Below, one piece after another: positions 36,667-47,733 of a stretch of DNA of 64,000 nt. This stretch comes from Prinia subflava. Its lineage: Eukaryota; Chordata; Aves; Passeriformes; Cisticolidae. The notes below the pieces were generated by a model. The model did no database searches and was not told the origin of the DNA. It saw only the letters and a program-made list of their open reading frames with translations. The stretch covers positions 2,867,501-2,931,500 of the forward strand of contig NC_086247.1 in assembly GCF_021018805.1 (NCBI RefSeq). The letters run 5' to 3'. The position numbers and the translations under genes were made by a program. Position 1 is the first letter of the stretch, and the number at the start of each line of letters is the position of its first letter.

Positions 36667-37030
36667 CAGAGCACATCAATCCTGCTTTAAAAGGATGTAT
36701 GTAGAAGGACAAAAAAGATTTAAAAAACATGTAGGCTTAGATTTGAATTTTATCTGTCAGCAATGATCCCACAGATAATCTGATAAACATCAACTGTTTG
36801 CAACATTCACTTGTGGAGCAGCATTTTGGGCTATTTATTTAGGAACTCCCCAGTTAGAGAAGCAATTTACACCCACAGTTTAATAAGGCATTTTGATGAG
36901 ATTTAGCAGGATTATGGATTAAAAGAAAACCCCCCCTCAACAGTGAACTAAGCAAAGCAGTTCATTGACATTTCCACTGACATTCCAAATCACTCCTCTT
37001 TTAAATGGCAGCCAGCTACTGCATGGTTTG

Positions 37031-37605
37031 AATCACAGACACAGAACCACAGAATGGTTTGTATTGGAAGAGACTTTATAAATCACCTCATTCCACTCCC
37101 CTGCCACAGGCAGGGACACTTTCCTCTATCCCAGGTTTCTCCAAGCCCCATCCAACCTGGCCTTCAACACTTCCAGGGATGGGGCAGCCACAGCTTCTCT
37201 GGGCAACCTGTCCTAGTGCCTCACCACCCTCACTGTAAAGATTTTTTTTCTTAACATCTAATATAAATATCTCCTCTTTCAATTAAAAAAAAATCCCCCC
37301 TTTATCTAATCTACCTGTCCATTTCAAAAGTTCCTCCTCCTCCTTTTTAAAGCCCTCTTAATGGACTGGAATGAGGTTTCCCTAAAGCCTTCTGTTCTCC
37401 TAGCTGAATGACCCCAATTCTCTCAACCTGTCTTCACAGCAGAGGTGCCCCAGTCTTCAGAGAATCTCCGTGGTCACCTCTGGGCTTACGCCAAGAAGTC
37501 CAAACCGTTCTTGTGTTGAGGAGCCCAGAGCTGGACACTGTTCCACGTGGGATCTCACGAGGGGCAGGGCAGAAGGCCAGAATCACCTCCCTTGATGTGC
37601 TGATC
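37031..37605 (-). mobile_element. CR1 fragment, about 570 bp, minus
   Basis: Reverse CR1 with a full set of landmarks: agaaccacagaatggtttgt, 'cattccactcccctgccacagg', 'ggatggggcagccacagcttctctgggcaacctgtcc', 'ctcaccaccctcactgtaaag', 'tgaccccaattctctcaacctg', 'ggagcccagagctggacac' and 'ggtcccacgtggg'-like sequence. An A-run interrupts it near 37285. Confidence 0.9.
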
Positions 37606-38501
37606 AGTGAAACACAAAATAGCCAAAAAATTTAGATGGTTTTTCCTGTTGTTCAGGATAGGTTGGATTCCAGCAAGGATTTTTCCTAGCTTCCAACAGA
37701 CTGCTTACTTGCATCCTAACAGAGAAGCACCTTGTAAAGCCAGGAATTCCCCAAGAAAATAATGTAAAGGAAGCAACCAGGTCTTGGCTATTATAAAAGG
37801 TAAAGTGCTGGAGAATTTCATTGAATTGAAACCTCCAGAAGGTAGAAACCTCCTGTGTGCTGCTGTCTTGTACCTACAGCACTGCCAGACCCATTTTGAA
37901 TACAAGTCACAGTTAATGGCTTCTTCTGCCCAGCTTTGGTTAATGGGTGCTTCTGCCTCATCAGACTTCTCTGATTGACAGCAAGAAAATATCCCCAGAG
38001 TGGGAATTTGTGCTCTGCTGAGCAGTGTGCATGATCACTTTTTGTCTAGTATTTTGCTAAAAAGGAAGGAGTCAAATTCACCAGCCATGCTGTCAAATTT
38101 TCCTTTAGAAATTTGGTTCTGTGTACTCCATCCATCTTGAACTGGTTTCTGGCAGTTACACAATAAATTCATCATATTTCTGATGGAAAATTTTCTCCGT
38201 CCAGCTGTCAAAGTAGTGTTGCCATTTCTGGTATGATTTTCTAGCACTCTGTCATGAATAACCTAAAATCGTACTTTAATTTTAAATATATATGTATATT
38301 TTCCCCTTTGGGGGATAATTATGTAGTCTAATAGAACTTGGTGCTAAAGCTTTTTCTTTCCTCCAGTTTAAATTGCTTTTTTACTTTTTTTTTCCTTCAG
38401 AGGCATAATGTATTCCTATTACTCCTCACGGAACACTCTAAACTATTTTCAGCTTACACTTTAATGTCTAGCTTTTTTCCCCCCCACTTCCTCACAACAA
38501 T

Positions 38502-38553
38502 TTCATCACCTTTTTTTTTTTCTTTTTTCTTTTTTCTTTTTTTTTCTTTTTTA
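38502..38553. repeat. (T)nC low-complexity tract
   Basis: Runs of 5-12 T separated by single Cs. On the other strand this is a purine-only stretch. Confidence 0.85.
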
Positions 38554-39039
38554 CTTCACGTTATTAATAAATAAAGACTTGGCTCCACCAGCTCCTTGAC
38601 ATTTTTGCAGACATTCTGACAACGGATTGAATAAATTATATTATGCAGTGTTATCCAGAGTAACGGCCTATTATGAATGGAGAAAAGGAACACCAGGTGA
38701 AGGCTGGAGCATTTCTGCTCCTGCAGCACCTGAGTGGGTGCTTTATTGAATCCTGTGCTGCTGTGGCAAGAGCCCAAACAACACCCGAGTGCCTGAAGGT
38801 GGTGGAACCTGCACATCCCCCTGACTTTTGCTGTGCTGTTTCCATGGGAAGGGCTCGCTCTTTCTCCAGCCCCTCTTTTTATCACCACTTCATGCAGCAC
38901 ATTTTGGGCCTCAACACGCAGTGGAAGCACAATCATCTCTGTAAAGGAACTCAGATCTCCCCTTCCCCAGGCCTGCAGCAATCACCAGCTCCTTCAAGCG
39001 TCACCACGCCATCAGCTGTCAACCAGTGCCATCCAATAA

Positions 39040-39245
39040 AGTCATCCATGATTAATTATTCTTAAATGACAGCAGCATATTGAAACAAGCTGATAGCTGC
39101 TGACAGTGGAAATCCAATTAACCTGAATTATTATCTTGATTGTGGCCCAATTAATGTCAGCTGTGGCATGTCACAAGTGAAGGCTTGGCTAATATAATTG
39201 TTTAATTAATTGGTTGCAGGGATTAGTTGATGTGGGACTGCCCTT
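39040..39245. promoter_or_regulatory. Candidate conserved non-coding element (TAAT-rich)
   Basis: About 200 bp packed with homeodomain-type cores (ATTAATTA, CCAATTAA, CCCAATTAAT, GTTTAATTAATTGG) mixed with GACAGC/AGCTG words, free of CR1 and simple repeats. This texture is typical of vertebrate developmental enhancers. Conservation cannot be shown from one sequence. Confidence 0.3.
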
Positions 39246-39958
39246 ACGCTGACTGCTTTTCTTATTTTTTCGCCCCTCGCCTTGTGAACATTAAATTTGA
39301 GGGAGAAGCATAAACAGCTTGCTGTCTACAGCTCTTTGCTTGAAGTGGATAAATGAAGTTGTATCTTAAATACAGTTTGAAAGCTCACAGAGGGTGTAGG
39401 GGAGCTTTTAAACTTCTGCACAGCCTCTTGTGGCCCTTTGTTTCAGTGAGTTTTGCTGTGCCCCAAAGCTGAGATCCAAAGGGATTATGAGGAATTTCTT
39501 TGATACAGCCAAACTGGGATATGATGAAGTTATGAATTCGTGATTTCTCAGGCTGTTAAAGCACATCTAATGAACAGCAGGAAGGGTGCTAATGGTGAGG
39601 GGTGGAATTATTCGTCTTTAGAAATAGAAACTTGAGTCAGAGGTGGCTGGGGGTTTGTTGCTCATGGTGTAATATCTGCCTGGTGCCTTGAGATTAGTTC
39701 ATCTTCTCAGACCTCTTCTGTAAAGACTGTCCTGTGTGACAAATAATTAAGAGCAGTAAGAAATGCATTATGACCAATTTTAGGAATGACTCATGAAGGA
39801 AAAGGGTCTGTTGGTGGCTCCTCCAGTTGAAGCACATTACAGAAACTATTACCACCATCTTTGCCATGTCCGTTTCCATTCCTGCATCTCTCCTTTGGTC
39901 AGCTTTCAACAGCCATAATGCATTTAAAAGTAACACTTCCATTTATAATGGTTGTAAC

Positions 39959-40003
39959 TAAATGATCTTTGAGGGTTTTTTCAGCCTAAATAATTCTATG
40001 ATA
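39959..40003 (+). mobile_element. CR1 3'-terminal remnant, plus
   Basis: 'taaatgatctttgagggttt', then aataattctatgataata: a 45-bp remnant of the extreme CR1 3' end. Confidence 0.65.
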
Positions 40004-43000
40004 ATACGGTTTTGTAAAGGCTGAGACAGAAGTGCAAAAAACCAACTGTGGTCTAAGTGTTGTACTGAACCACTTACTAATAATAAGCTGGAGTTTGTGA
40101 AGTAGAGCAAGAGAAAACTTCTCTTGATCTTCACCAGAAACTTTAAAATATTCTTAAAAAATACAGACAGGCTCAGACTGATTACCAAATAAGAGGATTA
40201 GAATGAGAAAAGGATCTCTAATGACTTAAAGGAGCTGGCATTAAAAAGTTAAACTTGGTAAATTAATATGTTAAGTACAGAGGCTCTGACAAGCAGTGAG
40301 GGGAAAATATACACGCATCCATACAGATATCTATATGGGTTTTTCCCCACGTGGAGCTCAACTACTTAAGCTCTTGTCATAGATGCCAGGAGAAAAGGGA
40401 TGGAGAGTTGAAGGCTTTGATCAGCTTTGTGTAAAAAAAGCTGGGACACTTCACAAGTTCAGAGGTTCCCTTCACTTCCCCAGACTCTTCAAAAATATCA
40501 GGTTTATTCAATGTCAACCTCAAAAAATTCTGTATGTGGGACCTCCCTGGAGATGCCTGTCTTTGAGTTGTTCTCCAAATAGCACCAGGGCATAATCTCC
40601 CACGGAGCTTTCAGTTTAGGTGGAAGTGCTCAGAACTACTTTAGAAACTTCCTCAAAGCTTCAAAACTGTTGTTCAGTCCAGTTTTCAGGACTTTGGGAG
40701 AATTTGTCGATAAGTTTGGGAGGATTTTCAGATCAGCCTTATCCTAAAAGTGATTAATGTCCTCATCTTCTCAGCAGCATAGGAGAACCACTCACCATAT
40801 TTTAAGAAAACCGTGTCATAGCAAACTGAACCACATAAAGCCCTTTTTGACTTAACTTAGTTGGCAGTTTATTAATTTGTTGTCTGTGCACCTCTAAGAA
40901 TACTTTCTTTACATGGTGTGTAACTTAAATCTCCTTTTTCTTGGCCAAGAGCTGGTTATGGTTGAGTGATGTTGCCTTTTGGCTGCATGCCCCAGGCTCT
41001 GCCTTTCTGGAGGATCCCATCTCTTTGCTGTTTTGTTAACTGGAGGAAATGTTTACAAGTTGTTTGTTCCTTACACAGCATAACTGGATGGAGTAGACCT
41101 GCTTTCTAATGTAAATCTGCCTCCAAACTGGCATCATGACAGAAACCATAAACACAAAGATGTATTGGATTTAATACATTTCATTCCTTTCTGTCCCTTT
41201 CCATCCTTGCCATGAGATAAAACTCAAACATGAAGACGGTTTTCACTTCCCTCCTTACAGACCCGTGATTTAATTTAATTCTTTCTTTTCCAGCCTGTCC
41301 TCTCGTTGCTGTGGGGGATTGATATGCTCTGAGGGACAGCCTGTTGGCACTGTGCTTTGTGACATTCCCAGGGCTCTATTATGTTGTCTATCACAGTCGA
41401 GTTATTCCTACACTCTTCACGTAAGGAGCCCTTTGTGCTGGCAGAGCTGACAAGACTCTGCCAAGACACGGGAACTGTGATTCTGACCAGCAAGGTCAGG
41501 CTCCAAGGCCATTTGTGAAGCAATGCTGATATTCCATTGTTTGTTACAATCATCTCTTTCATTCAGAATCCACTACAATTTGCAGTTACTCAGTGATTTT
41601 GACATAGACACTGGAAGCTCTCAGCTTTGATGGCAGTGAATAATTCAGGATGCTCTGAGCGCTGTCTCATTGCCAGGGACTGAGGAACAGCAAAAGGTTT
41701 TCACCTCTGGTCATTCTCAGCTTTCGTGTTCATTGTCCCCCTTAGCTTAGATCAGACCAAACTCCACTTTAGGATGTATTAAAGATGCTGCCAAGAGCTT
41801 AGAGTGGTTGTTTGAGAAATGAAGGAAGGGAAAAACTTGTTCCTCCATAATATGAGCTCCAGTGTCATATCCATAACTCTATTGTGTGACTACATAATTA
41901 AAGAGAAATGCTCTAATCCCAGAAGATTTTACAGGTTTTAAGTTAGAAATGGCTCAAACAGTTTACCTAAAACAAAACTGAAGAAAACCCCATCCCTATA
42001 AACACTGGATTTTTTAAAAAACAGCGTTTGTGTGTTGATTTTGGCAAATAATGGCTCCATCATCGCAGGTGTCACTACTTTTGCTCCATTCATTTAATGA
42101 AGTCAGATCCCTGATGTTATAACATGGAAAACGAGGAATGAAGAAGTTAAAAGACTTATAAATGGCCACATAACAATTTCATGAGACAGGAGGGATAGTG
42201 CTATATCTGCCTGTACAGTTCCCCTCATTGCCTGCTATTTTCAGATTTCTTTTTGGTATTTATATTTAAATGCTCTTCATACAAGTCCTGACCTCTGCTC
42301 TTTGACTTTCCCTGGATCTCCATCTGTTAACCTGAGCAGCAAACCTCAGGAGAATACCGTCTCACACAAGATTTTCCAATACTTGATGCTTTCCCCTGGA
42401 GTCAGAAGTTTAGTATCAACTCAGTCTACTTCCTGCCACTTGTGCATTTAATCCACCTGAAAAATGAAAATGAAAAAACAATAGACAGTCAAAATACTCT
42501 TCAAACCTTGAAGAAGTTGTTTGGGTTTAAACAAAGGCTTAGATCAGATATTTTGACAGCCTAACCAGTTCTCTGTGGCTTCTAGAAAAAATCAACCTGC
42601 CTCAAATTTAATTCTGTGCCACCCAGTAAAAAGGAATGGAGGCTCTATTTCTGCTTAGTTTCACTGGTGCTACTCTAGATGTGACTTTATCCACTTCTTT
42701 TTTGTTACAGACATATAAGTAAGTAGTAAAATGGAAATATCCATTTGTCGTTTTCCAATTATTTAAGATTCTCAGCTTTTATGTCTCAGCTCTACTTTGA
42801 ACAGGTGAAGACTCACACTTGTAAAAGTATACATGGGTTTTAGAAGCAGTAAAATAGATTTTAGTCTGTATTAGGCAAAGTGTGAGGTTTGCATTCCTTG
42901 AGTTCCCTGCAAAGAACTTGTCACTTTTCAAAAGGAAGGTTTTTATGCCTGGTCTCCATGTAATTTTCTCTCTTCCTGAGCCCTTTGCTCCCAAGTATCC

Positions 43001-43751
43001 TGCAGGGTGCAAAGGAGCAGCAGGGACACGGTGGGTGCCTGTAAATATTTTCTGCACTCTTTGGATTTTGGTACCAGGAAGAAACAAAACAATTTACTGT
43101 ATTTAGAGGTCTGTTTAAAATTCAATGCAGCAGAAGTTCAGCTCTGTTCTGTGACATTACACAATCAGGCAGGGTAGTTTGTGCCTGTCACTGTTTGACA
43201 TGCTAATGGTGGGAGTATTTTAGCAGAAGTAAAGATAGTAGTGATGTTAGTGATAGTGGTGAGCAAAGTTTGTAGGAAGTAATGTTCTATATTAAATCAA
43301 TGGACACAGTAAAGAAAAAAACCATTCCTAATCATATCAATAAATTTAATGAAAACACAGACACTAAACACTGCCTGTTATGGTTCTGAGACATTTTTGC
43401 TCTGGAGATTCATCAGCTCCTAACACTGACATTCTGAGGCATTAATGGCATGGCACTTCATGGCACATCTCCCAAAATCTGATTTTACTTGTGATTCCTA
43501 GGGCTGGGAGGAGTTTTTGTGTATCAGTTCCTGTGATGTACTGACTTATATTGAGGTACAGAGATACCTTCTGGTGGTAGGGTCAGACCAGCTTAGACCC
43601 TCAGATTGTTGTTTGATGCCTGAAGATTTGCACTGATGATAATTTCTCTTTATTAATGGTGAGATTTGAAGGCAAGTTTAGGTTCAAGAACATGGTGCCT
43701 TGAAGACAGAAAACCTTTCTTTCAGTCCCAGCATGAGCAATGTTGTTGTAT

Positions 43752-43987
43752 AACAAGAGGAAATGGCCTCAAATTGCACCAGAAGAAGTTTAGGAAAAAA
43801 TTCTTCACTAAAAGGTTTAGCAAGCCCTGGAACAGGCTGTCCAGTGAAGTGTTGGAGTCACCATCCCTGGCAGGATTTAAAACTTGTAAATGGGACATGG
43901 CTTAGTGGTGGCCTTGGCAGTGCTGGGTTAATGGTTGGACTTGATGGTCTTAGAGGTCTTACTCACCGCAAATAATTCTATGATTCC
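43752..43987 (+). mobile_element. CR1 fragment, plus
   Basis: Sense CR1: 'aacaagaggaaatggcctca', 'aattcttcactaaaaggttt', 'ccctggaacaggctgtccag', 'ggtttgacttgatggtctta'-like sequence, and ataattctatgattcc. About 235 bp. Confidence 0.88.
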
Positions 43988-44514
43988 TTTTTTACTACCC
44001 CCTGCAAGTACCTTTGTTTTCTTTATTTGACATTTGCATTTGTTTGAGGATGTTCAGAAGATCCTTCATGGCTGATATTGCACTCTTTTGTGAAGCATTT
44101 TATCTTTATTAGAATTTTCACCTATATTCTTTTTTTGTGCACCTACATACAGGGTAGTGAGGAGAAATTTTTAAATTATTTGGACCAGAGTCCCATCAGA
44201 GTACACTGGAGTTAAGCCAGACTAAATGCTTTTATTGGCTCAGATTCTTTTAAGATTATGCAAAGTTTGACCTGGTTGTTGTTAGCAAAAAGAGACAGTC
44301 TAGGATGGCTCAAGTGTTTTTGGGGGCAGAGACTGAGCTGGTTCAAGAATTAAGACTTTCTGCCCTGAAAGAGAAACTCATGATGTACAGACCAGAGAAG
44401 TGGGGTTGGTTGAAGGCTGGATGGACTAATGGGCTCAAAATGCTGAGATTGGCAACACAACGAGCCAAAATCTGTCATTTTCAATCCTTCCATGTAGTCC
44501 CATTGATAGAGTAA

Positions 44515-44559
44515 TATAATATATAACTAATATATAATATATAACTAATATAACTAATC
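44515..44559. repeat. AT-rich tandem repeat
   Basis: Repeats of ATATAACTAAT and TATAATATA over about 45 bp, with an 18-bp-scale tandem duplication. Confidence 0.75.
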
Positions 44560-44928
44560 AGCACAGCTCAGCAGGAAGGCTTTCTTCGAGCACTGCACAG
44601 CTTTAACGTGGTCAAATTCTCTCTCTGCTCTGCTCCCTTGTACTGTTTCTGGGTTTGAATTGTTGGGGGAGTTAAGTTCTCTCTGAATCTGCCTGTTTGG
44701 GGCTTTTAAGCATCTCAAGGTGGTTTCTGCAAAAGTGTAAGTGTTTGTTTTGCTGGGTTGGGTGGATTCTGATTTGGGAAATGAGGTCCCTGGTGTTTCA
44801 GGTGCACACACCAGTCATTACCTGCTTTAAATTGCTGGCTGGGTCTGCTGTGTAGAACTCAAACGGCTGCCAGAGGTAGGTGGCTTCATTCCAGAGCTGG
44901 TAAAAAGATAATCCTCTTTATAGTGAAT

Positions 44929-44990
44929 TTGTAAATCACGTTGGAGGTTTGCTGCCTTGAAAGGCGTGCTAGAAATGTAAGCCATTATCA
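44929..44990 (+). mobile_element. MIR/L3-like 3'-tail remnant, plus
   Basis: 'tttgtaaatcacgttggagg', 'ccttgaaaggcgtgctagaa', 'atgtaagccattatcatg' follows the ancient amniote SINE/L3 tail pattern (gtaaagcgctttgg ... gaaaggcgctatataaatgtaagytattatt). About 60 bp only. Confidence 0.5.
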
Positions 44991-45354
44991 TGTGTTATTA
45001 CAAATGATGTCTCAGCCATTAGAAAAACAAGTGTATTAGGGGAATATTAAGATTGCTAATTCAAGCATTCAGAAGGTAGAAAATACAGCAATTAAATCTG
45101 TGTGTACAGGCTCAGCATCAGCCCCTGTCAGCTTTTAGGCAAACCAACTCAGAAAGCATTGTGCTGCCATCCTCATCCTGATAGATGTGGCAGACAGTGA
45201 AAAATACCTCAAATTTTGAACTAGTCAAGAATGTGCATGAACAAGGGTTTGAGAGAAGTCATATCTTTCCTAAACTGAGCGAAATTTCCCAGAAACACTA
45301 AAATGAGCACCCTCATCAAAGGGGCAATCCCCTTTCTCCCTATTCTTTCTTACA

Positions 45355-45612
45355 CGGGACAAGGGAAAATGACTTCAAGTTGCACCAAGGGAGGTTCAGG
45401 TTGGATATTAGGGAAAATTTTGTCACTGAAAGAGTGGTCAAGCATTGGAACAGGCTGCCCTGGGATGAGATGGACTCAACATCCCTGTAGGTGTTAAAAA
45501 AACACATAGATGAGGCATTTCTCCATATGGTTTAGTGGGCAAGGTGGTGATCGGCCAAAGGCTGGACTTCAAGGTCTTGGAGGTCTTTTCCAATCTTAAT
45601 GAGTCTGTGATT
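45355..45612 (+). mobile_element. CR1 fragment, plus
   Basis: Sense CR1: 'acaagggaaaatgacttcaa', 'gttgcaccaagggaggttca', 'aacaggctgccctgggatga', 'ggctggacttcaaggtcttg', gagtctgtgattt. Close relative of the copy at 33833. Confidence 0.88.
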
Positions 45613-45918
45613 TTTCCTCAAAGCACAGGGAGTGCTTTTCCTCAAAGTCTAGGGAGGGACTAGAGAAAATATTTCCATTATCATTTTCAGGATGGGATAC
45701 TTGGAAATTTTTTAATAGTTTTCTGCTTTGATTTGGCTGGCATATTTTCATTCAAAAGAAATAGCTCAGGTTGAATTCCAGACATGGAAAACCCCATCCA
45801 GGATGGTTATTCCTGGCTAACCAAGTGGCAGAAAACAGAGTCTTGCAGTAGGATATGCTGAGGAATCATACCTGTAGATGGCACTTGGCTTCACCTGGGA
45901 TATAGCATAGAAACATAT

Positions 45919-46052
45919 AAAATTATGGAATAGTTTGGATTGGAAAGAACCTTAAAAATTATCCAGTTCATCATCCCCTCAGCCATGGGCAGGGACACCT
46001 TCCATGAGTTGCTGAGGGCCCCATCCAACCTGTCCTTGAACACTTCCAGAGA
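45919..46052 (-). mobile_element. CR1 fragment, minus
   Basis: 'aaaattatggaatagtttgg', 'attggaaagaaccttaaaaa', 'gccatgggcagggacacctt', 'ccatccaacctgtccttgaa', cacttccagagatg: about 135 bp of reverse CR1. Confidence 0.85.
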
Positions 46053-46591
46053 TGTATGCCAAAAAAAATTAATTAATGAGAAGGGGATCATGAAGAGGCT
46101 TATGGGGAATAGGAAAACTGCACAGAATTATTGGAAAGCAGCAAATACATAAACAAAGCATCATAAAAGAAAGTGTGGAATCAGTCCAAATGACATGGAA
46201 GTGAGGGCCCAAAAACAATATGTCAAAGCCAAGTGATCTATTTCCTTGCTGCTGTGGGCTGGCCTTTCCCTGTTGCTCTCACATCTTCTGTGTTTTATTC
46301 ATATGTGACTTGTCTACTTTGTTCTAATTTAAAAACACTGTAAGTGCTTAATAATATTCCTGGCCTTTTCTAGCCTGCCTGCAGAAGCAGTGATATTTGA
46401 TAGCAAATTCATTGTAGCTCTATAAGGAAGCCATAGCATAAAGGTCACCAAATTTGGTCAGTGCATTTTAATTTGTACACACGTTAAAGGTCATGTTCCT
46501 CCCTTCCACTGCAATAACAGTGTTTACTCTCTTATCAGAGCTGATTGTGCATGGCTAAGGGATCTTCTCAATGCCAATGGAATATGAAATT

Positions 46592-46622
46592 AGAAAAAAA
46601 ATAATAACAATAATAATAATAG
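46592..46622. repeat. (AAT)n microsatellite
   Basis: Short A-run followed by AATAAT/AATAAC units. Confidence 0.8.
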
Positions 46623-47557
46623 TACTGTTGCAAGTATGAGGGAATTTTTTTCCCCTATGTATGTTTACATAATTCTTGGAGGTAACCAAACATCTAAAAG
46701 GTCTGACTTTCTGCTGTGTTGCTCCAGTATTTTCTTTTCCTCTCCCCTGAGAACTCCCCAGCCTTCAGCAGAGTTTCTGCTATTGTCCACTGGAATGACA
46801 GCAGTTTCAGATTCATAATATCATCTCTGTATAAACACGTCCAAACGTAATTAAGAACCTGGGCTCTCAATCCAGCAGACCTCAAATTAGCTTTCAAAAT
46901 GCATATTAAGAGCATAGACAAATGCTTTCATGAAATTCCAAATGACCTCTGAGGTCAGGGGGAACAAAATTGTATGAACCTCTTTAATGTCACAAAACTC
47001 TCTACAGAGATTTGCATATAAAATGAACCATTTTATGTCAAACAGATTTGTTAATCTTACAATAAAGGAAGCAGCACTTGAAAATTAATCAGGGTGGGTT
47101 TTCATTGCCCAACAGAGGCCCTTAAAAGGACCTGACCTGATAACTGGAGGCTGTTATTGTGTAGTTGCTAAATTTAATAATTTTTGTTTTTTATCTGCTG
47201 AATGGGTTTGCAGGAAATAAATTTCCAGAGCAGATTAGTTTGCAATGGTTTCTTTGCTGGAATAGTGGAATTGTACTTTCATCTGGCTCTGCTTGAAAAT
47301 GCTTCATGATTTGTTCTTTATTTTAAAATTGTCTTTGAAATATGGGTAAGCATTTCTGTAAGTAAAATGGATTGTCTTATTGAGTCTGTTGGCATTGAGT
47401 ACATGGGTAGATTTTTGCTTGCTTACCATAATAACCTAAGAAATGATAATGGAAAAATGGTCCTTTTTTCACTAGGAGACAGATTCTTGCCCATACAACC
47501 AAACTGAAAAGCTCAGGGTATTTCCAGACCTGTTCCTAGTCCTCGTTCCTAAACTTT

Positions 47558-47733
47558 GGAAGCATTGGAGGAGGCTGCCCAGGGAAGTGATGGAGTGATT
47601 GTTCCTGGAAGTGTTTAAAAACCTGTGGATATGGAACTCAAGGATGTGGTTTAATGGTGAACACGGTGGTGCTTGCTGGGTTGAAGGTTGGACTTGGTGA
47701 TCTTAGAGGTCTTTTCCAACCTTAACAATCCCA
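47558..47733 (+). mobile_element. CR1 fragment, plus
   Basis: Sense CR1: 'gcattggaggaggctgccca', gggaagtgatggagtgattg, 'ttgaaggttggacttggtga', 'tcttagaggtcttttccaac'. The terminal octamers are degenerate. Confidence 0.85.

Larger units (their letters stand above)
37606..43751. other. Unique non-coding DNA
   Basis: The largest repeat-poor block in the window: one 45-bp CR1 remnant, a T/C tract, an AT-rich ATATATATGTATAT patch near 38287 and the TAAT-rich candidate element at 39040. No exon recognised. Confidence 0.45.

Noticed and set aside
41275..41562. 95-residue minus-strand ORF as a coding exon
   Set aside because: No splice sites in the right frame and no recognisable domain; kept only as unique DNA.
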